The notes under the pieces: generated by a model | The model's database searches: none | The model's input: only the letters and a program-made list of their open reading frames with translations | What the model was told of the DNA's origin: nothing | Shown: positions 59,041-64,000 of the stretch, one piece after another | Numbering within the stretch: position 1 is the stretch's first letter | Layout: every line of letters starts with the position of its first letter | Translations under genes and position numbers: made by a program | Assembly (NCBI RefSeq): GCF_000004195.4 | Contig: NC_030678.2 | Coordinates: forward strand, 135,471,047-135,535,046 | DNA length: 64,000 nt | DNA from: Xenopus tropicalis | Lineage: Eukaryota > Chordata > Amphibia > Anura > Pipidae | Direction: 5' to 3'

Positions 59041-59285
59041 TTAGGCTTATGTCCCACAGAGCGAGTTAGTCACCTGCAATAATTTTCTGCTACCATGGGC
59101 GACTAACAGCTTCCAAATAGGAATTGCCGTTGGAAAACCCTACACATTGCAAAGTTGCCTGCAAGAGGAAATTATGCGCGACTTTGGAAAGCTGAAGGGA
59201 TGTGCCACTGGCATCTCCTATTGTTGCCAGTGGAAAGGCATTTTGGAGTGGCTAGTCGCCCGTGGTAGCAGAGATCTATTGCTTA
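59041..59285. mobile_element. Decayed Harbinger-like foldback MITE
   Basis: TTAGGCTTATGTCCCACAGA, GCTACCATGGGCGACTAA and TTGCCAGTGGAAAGGCATTT, GGCTAGTCGCCCGTGGTAGC are inverted arms of the 33850/62667 family. The right terminus is lost. Confidence 0.6.
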
Positions 59286-59569
59286 ACTATGAAACAGATC
59301 TTTAATACCCTCTTAGGTCTAGTGATTTCTTTTGTAAACATAACAGTCTCCAGTAACAAAAAGCTATTCAAAGAAAAATCCTTTAAAACAATTTAGTTTA
59401 CATGGTATCAGCTCAGCAATGTATTCTTTAATGCTTGGTAATACATTTCCAGAAAATAAGAGCACATGTCAAGCTAATTAGTCCAAGACAATGAATTCTC
59501 TCAATCTCTTAATTGCCAATAAAATAGTATTCTTATTTTTTTGTTGTTGTTGTTCTGTACAGGATCGGC

Positions 59570-59575
59570 TTTATT
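59570..59575 (-). terminator. atg101: Likely ATG101 polyadenylation signal AATAAA
   Basis: On the minus strand AATAAA lies about 160 nt past the stop codon, which would give a short 3' UTR ending near 59550. It is the first canonical hexamer downstream of the stop. The following sequence is CA-rich rather than clearly GU-rich, so the site is plausible but unproven. Confidence 0.5.
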
Positions 59576-59735
59576 ACTTATAATCAGTGCATGTCATGAA
59601 AGAAAATAATGCGTTTATACATGAAAGGTAGTTCTTAAATAGAATCTTTTTTGGATACTAGATCAACCATTTAGATAGTAAACAAACAAAAGATCCAAGT
59701 CCACCAACCGGATACTCCACTAAATGCATGCAGCT

Positions 59736-60140
59736 CTACAGAGCCAAAGTATCTTTTATAAGTCTTCTCATTGTAGTGGTGACAGATGTGCCCAGTGAGT
59801 CAGTAATCTGATAAGAGATTTTGTACAGATAGGGCTGCACATCTTTAAGACTTGTATCAAACACATTATCCACCTCAGACTGTGTTGGCATCTTTGGCAA
59901 GTATTCATGTCTGTTCATGACCTCCACAATGTTAATGATCTTTTCACCAAGTTTCTCTCCCACCTTCTCTCTGCAGATTTGCTGTTCCTGCTCATTGGCT
60001 AATGAAACAACATTAACTTTGATGGTCCAGACTTCCCATGGAATGCACTCATCTGAGAATGGCCATCGTGATTTCTTCTTTTGATAGAATTCCAAGGAAA
60101 CTTGCCCAATCCCATCACTTCCTGAATTCCGCAGAGCATC
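59736..60140 (-). CDS. atg101: ATG101 coding exon 2 (terminal)
   Basis: It encodes residues 85-218, from DALRNSG to KDTLAL, followed by a stop at 59738-59736. It contains the WF finger (W110, F112) and the C-terminal half of the HORMA fold. No frame breaks are seen. Confidence 0.96.
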   Translation of the reverse strand, partial: DALRNSGSDGIGQVSLEFYQKKKSRWPFSDECIPWEVWTIKVNVVSLANEQEQQICREKVGEKLGEKIINIVEVMNRHEYLPKMPTQSEVDNVFDTSLKDVQPYLYKISYQITDSLGTSVTTTMRRLIKDTLAL

Positions 60141-63100
60141 CTAAAAATATGACAAGTGGAGTTTATTTTAATAGGTAGTCAAGCTGCTTCTTTTTTAACC
60201 TTGAAAGGTGAACATAGATAAGAATTTATTTTCAAATCAGTTCTCTCAATTTGAAGTATTAGTTGGAAACCTCAGTACCAGTCTTAAATGAAAGTCCCCA
60301 ATTTACATACCTACACCTATGGTAAGTAACTGTTAGGGAAGGCAGATGTGGGGTCAGTAAGAAAGTTCCATTATTGGGTGGAAATCAGTTTAAATAAAGC
60401 TATTTCTAAATAAAGTAAACATATTAAAAACAGCTCGTAGTGGTGAAACTAATTACCCTTAAATGTAAGGCTTAAGCCTATAGGGCAATGGCAGTTGTGG
60501 CTCATGCAATAGTAGCATATGCAAGTCCAGGCAATGGCCACCAAAGTGATTAGGGAGCAATTCTGAGTGTTTTGTTCCCCATTAACCGATCCAGAGTTTC
60601 CTCAAATGCCACTGATCTTAGCACTTTTAAGTCAATGCAGTCTGAGCAGCCGTTTGCAGGGATTATCTGATTAAACAGCTTGAACATGTACTTAGAAATT
60701 ACACAGACTTCTATCAAGTTTAGAACCAAAGCGAAGTTAAAAACACATACGCCAGTTCTGATAACACGTGCTCATAGGACTATGAAAAACAATGTACCAC
60801 CATGTATAGTATTACACAACAAAGTCTAATACAGGTCCTTTTCAAAAAATTAGCATATTGTGATAAAGTTCATTATTTTCTGTAATGTACTGATAAACAT
60901 TAGACTTTCATATATTTTAGATTCATTACACACAACTGAAGTAGTTCAAGCCTTTTCTTGTTTTAATATTGATGATTGTGGCATACAGCTCATGAAAACC
61001 CAAAATTCCTATCTCAAAAAATTAGCATATAATGAAAAGGTTCTCTAAACGAGCTATTAACCTAATCATCTGAATCAACAAATTAACTCTAAAAACCTGC
61101 AAAAGATTCCTGAGGCTTTTTAAAAACTCCCAGCCTGGTTCATTACTCAAAACCGCAATCATGGGTAAGACTGCCGACCTGACTGCTGTCCAGAAGGCCA
61201 TCATTGACACCCTCAAGCAAGAGGGTAAGACACAGAAAGAAATTTCTGAACAAATAGGCTGTTCCCAGAGTGCTGTATCAAGGCACCTCAGTGGGAAGTC
61301 TGTGGGAAGGAAAAAGTGTGGCAGAAAACGCTGCACAACGAGAAGAGGTGACTGGGCCCTGAGGAAGATTGTGGAGAAGGACCGATTCCTGACCTTGGGG
61401 GACCTGCGGAAGCAGTGGACTGAGTCTGGAGTAGAAACATCCAGAGCCACCGTGTACAGGCGTGTGCAGGAAATGGGCTACAGGTGCTGCATTCCCCAGG
61501 TCAAGCCACTTTTGAACCAGAAACAGCGGCAGAAGCGCCTGACCTGGGCTACAGAGAAGCAGCACTGGACTGTTGCTCAGTGGTCCAAAGTATGTCATTC
61601 GGAAATCAAGGTGCCAGAGTCTGGAGGAAGACTGGGGAGAGCGAAATGCCAAAATGCCTGAAGTCCAGTGTCAAGTACCCACAGTCAGTGATGGTCTGGG
61701 GTGCCATGTCAGCTGCTGGTGTTGGTCCACTGTGTTTTATCAAGGGCAGGGTCAATGCAGCTAGCTATCAGGAGATTTTGGAGCACTTCATGCTTCCATC
61801 TGCTGAAAAGCTTTATGGAGATGAAGATTTCCTTTTTCAGCACGACCTGGCACCTGCTCACAGTGCCAAAACCACTGGTAAATGGTTTACTGACCATGGT
61901 ATTACTGTGCTCAATTGGCCTGCCAACTCTCCTGACCTGAACCCCATAGAGAATCTGTGGGATATTGTGAAGAGAAAGTTGAGAGACACAAGAGCCAACA
62001 CTCTGGATGAGCTTAAGGCCGCTATTGAAGCATCCTGGGCCTCCATAACACCTCAGCAGTGCCACAGGCTGATTGCCTCCATGCCACGCCACATTGAAGC
62101 AGTCATTTCTGCAAAAGGATTCCCGACCAAGTATTGAGTGCATAACTGAACATAATTATTTGAAGGTTGACTTTTTTTGTATTAAAAACACTTTTTTTTT
62201 ATTGGTCGGATGAAATATGCTAATTTTTTGAGATAGGAATTTTGGGTTTTCATGAGCTGTATGCCACAATCATCAATATTAAAACAAGAAAAGGCTTGAA
62301 CTACTTCAGTTGTGTGTAATGAATCTAAAATATATGAAAGTCTAATGTTTATCAGTACATTACAGAAAATAATGAACTTTATCACAATATGCTAATTTTT
62401 TGAAAAGGACCTGTATAAGGGCAAGGGAAAAATCAGTATGCGAAAAGCATGGGGTCCAGCTTGAGAGCCAAAAAAAACCTGTTAATCACAATTCGGTAAG
62501 GTCCAGTCATCTATGAGTAAAACTAATCTTGCTTCTTAAATTTTTTTGTCCTACTTTAAGTAATTCACATTTAAATTAACTCTTAGAATGCTAAACATGT
62601 CCTATGCTTAGCAACTTTTCAAATAGGGTTTCTGACCCCAGCAGCCATTTTTAGGCTGATGGCTTAAGGGGTTATTAGTTGACTGTGGTTAAATCTCTGC
62701 TACTGCAGGCAAATGATCTCCCCGAAATGCCTTCCCACACTGGCAGTAAAGTGAATCACCAGTGGAAAGGTATACACGTCACTTAGTTTTTCCGATATTA
62801 CATAAAGTTCCCTCCTCAGGCAACATTGTGCGACTTTGGAAAATACAGTGATGCGTATGCCTTCCCACTGGCGATTCACTTTATTGCCAGTGGAAAGGCA
62901 TTTCGGGGAGACTAGTTGCTGTGGTAGCTGAGATTAACCGTGGGCGACTAATGCCATTGCCCTTAAATCTGTCATTCAACCCTCTGCTGCCTTGGTTTTA
63001 GGGTAAAGTGGACCCTAGCAACCAGTAAGCTACTAAATTACCAAACTGGCGTACTTCTGAAAAAAATGCTAAATAATTTTAAAATAAGATCTAATACAGG

Positions 63101-63520
63101 TTATCATTCCCAACATCATACTAAAAGTTCATTTAAAGTTTAAATTATTTAAAAAAAAAAAAAAATGTAACAAAGCAAAATAGTCAAGTTTTTAACATTG
63201 TAAACTTGCTTTCATGATCCAAAGTATATTGGGATAAGTGAACAGATTTTCGGTACAGTTATACATACCTTGAATTCACTAACAGCTTTGTGTAGTGCTC
63301 TGTCCAACTCCTCTGATGATACCCTGACATAGGTGAACTCGATGAAGTCACAGTCAATATCCTGAGTCCCTACTGTGCCAATTGAGTAGGTACCTTCCTT
63401 CTTGTAGTGAAACTTTCCAGTGCTACGATGGAGCAATATGGTGTGGAGTACAGCCAACACAGCCTCCTCTACTTGCCGTCCTTCCACTGACACTTCCAAC
63501 ACTTCAGAGCGGCAATTCAT
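59736..63520 (-). CDS. atg101: Autophagy-related protein 101 (complete CDS, two coding exons)
   Basis: Coding sequence joined from 63520-63269 (84 codons) and 60140-59736 (134 codons plus stop). The total is 218 residues, the same length as human ATG101. The protein begins [16 protein letters not shown] and ends in [11 protein letters not shown], matching the family nearly residue for residue. ATG101 is a HORMA-fold protein that pairs with ATG13 in the ULK1-FIP200 complex starting autophagosome formation, mainly in the cytosol at ER-associated initiation sites. The WF finger residues Trp110 and Phe112 (in SRWPF), which recruit downstream autophagy proteins, are present. The 3,128-bp intron (63268-60141) has donor GTATGT and acceptor TTTTAG, is phase 0, and contains a full-length Tc1 element and an old MITE. 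The next gene downstream is FMNL3, about 13 kb away in the same orientation. Any 5' noncoding exon and the promoter lie beyond or near the right edge. Confidence 0.97.
60832..62413 (+). mobile_element. Tc1-like transposon in the ATG101 intron, full length
   Basis: TA flanks (60830-60831 and 62414-62415). The inverted repeats are 199 bp (60832-61030 and 62215-62413), starting CAGGTCCTTTTCAAAAAATT. The direct repeat CAAAAAATTAGCATA occurs at both edges of each arm, the IR/DR design seen in Sleeping Beauty-type elements. The transposase gene is on the plus strand, antisense to ATG101. Confidence 0.92.
61161..62137 (+). pseudogene. Tc1 transposase with small deletion at the first catalytic Asp
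   Basis: Starts [20 protein letters not shown], with a helix-turn-helix ([20 protein letters not shown]), and ends GFPTKY at 62137. After QWSKV (about 61590) the frame changes, and the segment that in relatives carries F-S-D-E-S with the first Asp is missing; the text rejoins at [16 protein letters not shown] in another frame. The second Asp ([14 protein letters not shown]) and the Glu ([12 protein letters not shown]) remain. Apart from this short non-triplet deletion the gene is open, but the product cannot be catalytic. Confidence 0.87.
62667..62963. mobile_element. Decayed Harbinger-like foldback MITE in the ATG101 intron
   Basis: TAA/TTA-adjacent ends AGGGGTTATTAG and CTAATGCCATTGCCCT are imperfectly inverted. 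The inner arms ATGCCTTCCCACTGGCGATT and TTGCCAGTGGAAAGGCATTT are conserved within the family. Confidence 0.6.
63269..63520 (-). CDS. atg101: ATG101 coding exon 1
   Basis: It encodes residues 1-84, from MNCRSEV to AVSEFK, the N-terminal half of the HORMA domain, and ends exactly at AAG before GTATGT. The ATG is the family start. A possible 5'-UTR splice acceptor (TTTGCAG) lies at about 63566-63564, so the transcript may have an upstream noncoding exon; this part is weak. Confidence 0.96.
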
Positions 63521-63617
63521 CTTATCAGCTTAAGCACACAATACCTGATATCTCTTCAGAACACTGCAAATATTCATAATGTTTATGTTAGATATAACAT
63601 AGTAGAAACTAGCCTAA

Positions 63618-64000
63618 AGGTGGCCATACACGAGCAGATCCGCTCGCTTGGCGATGTCGCCAAGCGAGTGGATCTTCCCCCGATATCCCCACCTACGGGT
63701 GGGCGATATCGGGGACCATTTAGGTAAAAAAAATAATAATCCGATTGTTTGGCCCTGGGGCCAGACGATCGGATTATGTGAGCGGCAATGGGGCAGTCGG
63801 ATCGGGGACCGCATCAACGAGCCGATGCGGTCCCCGATCCGACCAGATTTTCTAACCTGGCCGATCGAGATCTGGCCAATTTCAGGCCAGATATCGGTCG
63901 GCCAGGCCGCTCTGCTCTCCCCATACACGGGCCGATTAGCTGCCGAATCGGTCCAAGGGACCGATATCGGCAGCTATAGTCGGCCCGTGTATGGCCACCT
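63618..64000. mobile_element. AGGTGGCC-type Harbinger-like MITE, complete
   Basis: TAA at 63615-63617. The ends AGGTGGCCATACACG and CGTGTATGGCCACCT are perfectly inverted, the last base being 64000, so the right target copy is just outside. It contains nested palindromes such as GATCCGCTCGCTTGGCGA and GGATCGGGGACCGCATC. It lies upstream of the ATG101 coding start. Confidence 0.85.

Noticed and set aside
63541..63570. Possible 5'-UTR splice acceptor of ATG101 (TTTGCAG)
   Set aside because: The upstream tract is pyrimidine-poor, and no donor can be tied to it inside the window. It is noted in the exon entry but not called.
1..64000. CRISPR arrays, operons, bacterial or phage genes, tRNA or rRNA genes
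   Set aside because: No regularly spaced repeats with unique spacers, no tRNA-like A/B boxes with cloverleaf folding that I can see, and no rRNA segments. The window is vertebrate intron and intergenic DNA.

Overview
The window looks like vertebrate, specifically frog (Xenopus), genomic DNA. Coding sequence is sparse and lies in short exons with GT-AG borders inside long introns. Most of the rest is interspersed repeats typical of Xenopus: T2-type TTAA MITEs, TAA/TTA-flanked PIF/Harbinger-like foldback MITEs, TACAGGTATGGGATCC-type foldbacks, Tc1 elements with about 200-bp inverted repeats, L2/CR1-clade LINEs and Penelope-like (PLE) ends. A SPIN-type hAT MITE at 33006-33171 fits X. tropicalis, where SPIN is documented, but the species is inferred, not proven.

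Two protein-coding genes are recognisable, both on the minus strand. (1) The 5' part of FMNL3 (formin-like 3): exon 1 (46391-46284) lies in a CpG-rich promoter region, followed by a 40.8-kb first intron, then exon 2 (5471-5388), exon 3 (3477-3397) and exon 4 (2314-2238). The rest of the gene lies beyond position 1. (2) A complete coding sequence for ATG101, the autophagy HORMA protein, in two coding exons (63520-63269 and 60140-59736). It encodes 218 aa with the WF finger intact. ATG101 lies upstream of FMNL3 in the same orientation, about 13 kb away. The two products are not known to work together: FMNL3 nucleates and elongates actin at membranes, and ATG101 stabilises ATG13 in the ULK1 initiation complex.

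Layout. 1-5471: FMNL3 exons 2-4, with two T2 MITEs flanking exon 3. 5472-46283: FMNL3 intron 1, holding an old L2 LINE (7046-8770), a dead Tc1 (13275-14804), PLE ends (12936, 22979-23843, 31310-31990), an antisense L2 3' end (26400-27066) abutting a truncated Tc1 (27100-28389), a nested MITE cluster (29075-30126), the SPIN MITE and many foldback MITEs. 46284-46620: exon 1 and promoter. 46640-59560: repeat-rich intergenic DNA with a nearly intact Tc1 (48007-49638, one in-frame stop), a 338-bp near-palindromic MITE, PLE hammerhead-like ends and an L2 LINE inserted into a Harbinger-like MITE. 59560-63520: ATG101, with a full-length Tc1 in its intron. 63618-64000: a complete Harbinger-like MITE reaching the window edge.

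No cellular gene beyond these two is supported. The most unusual signals are hammerhead-ribozyme-like hairpins at six PLE ends, the SPIN element with a perfect 8-bp target duplication, two pairs of MITEs inserted back to back that share one target trinucleotide, and an in-frame open extension upstream of the FMNL3 start.
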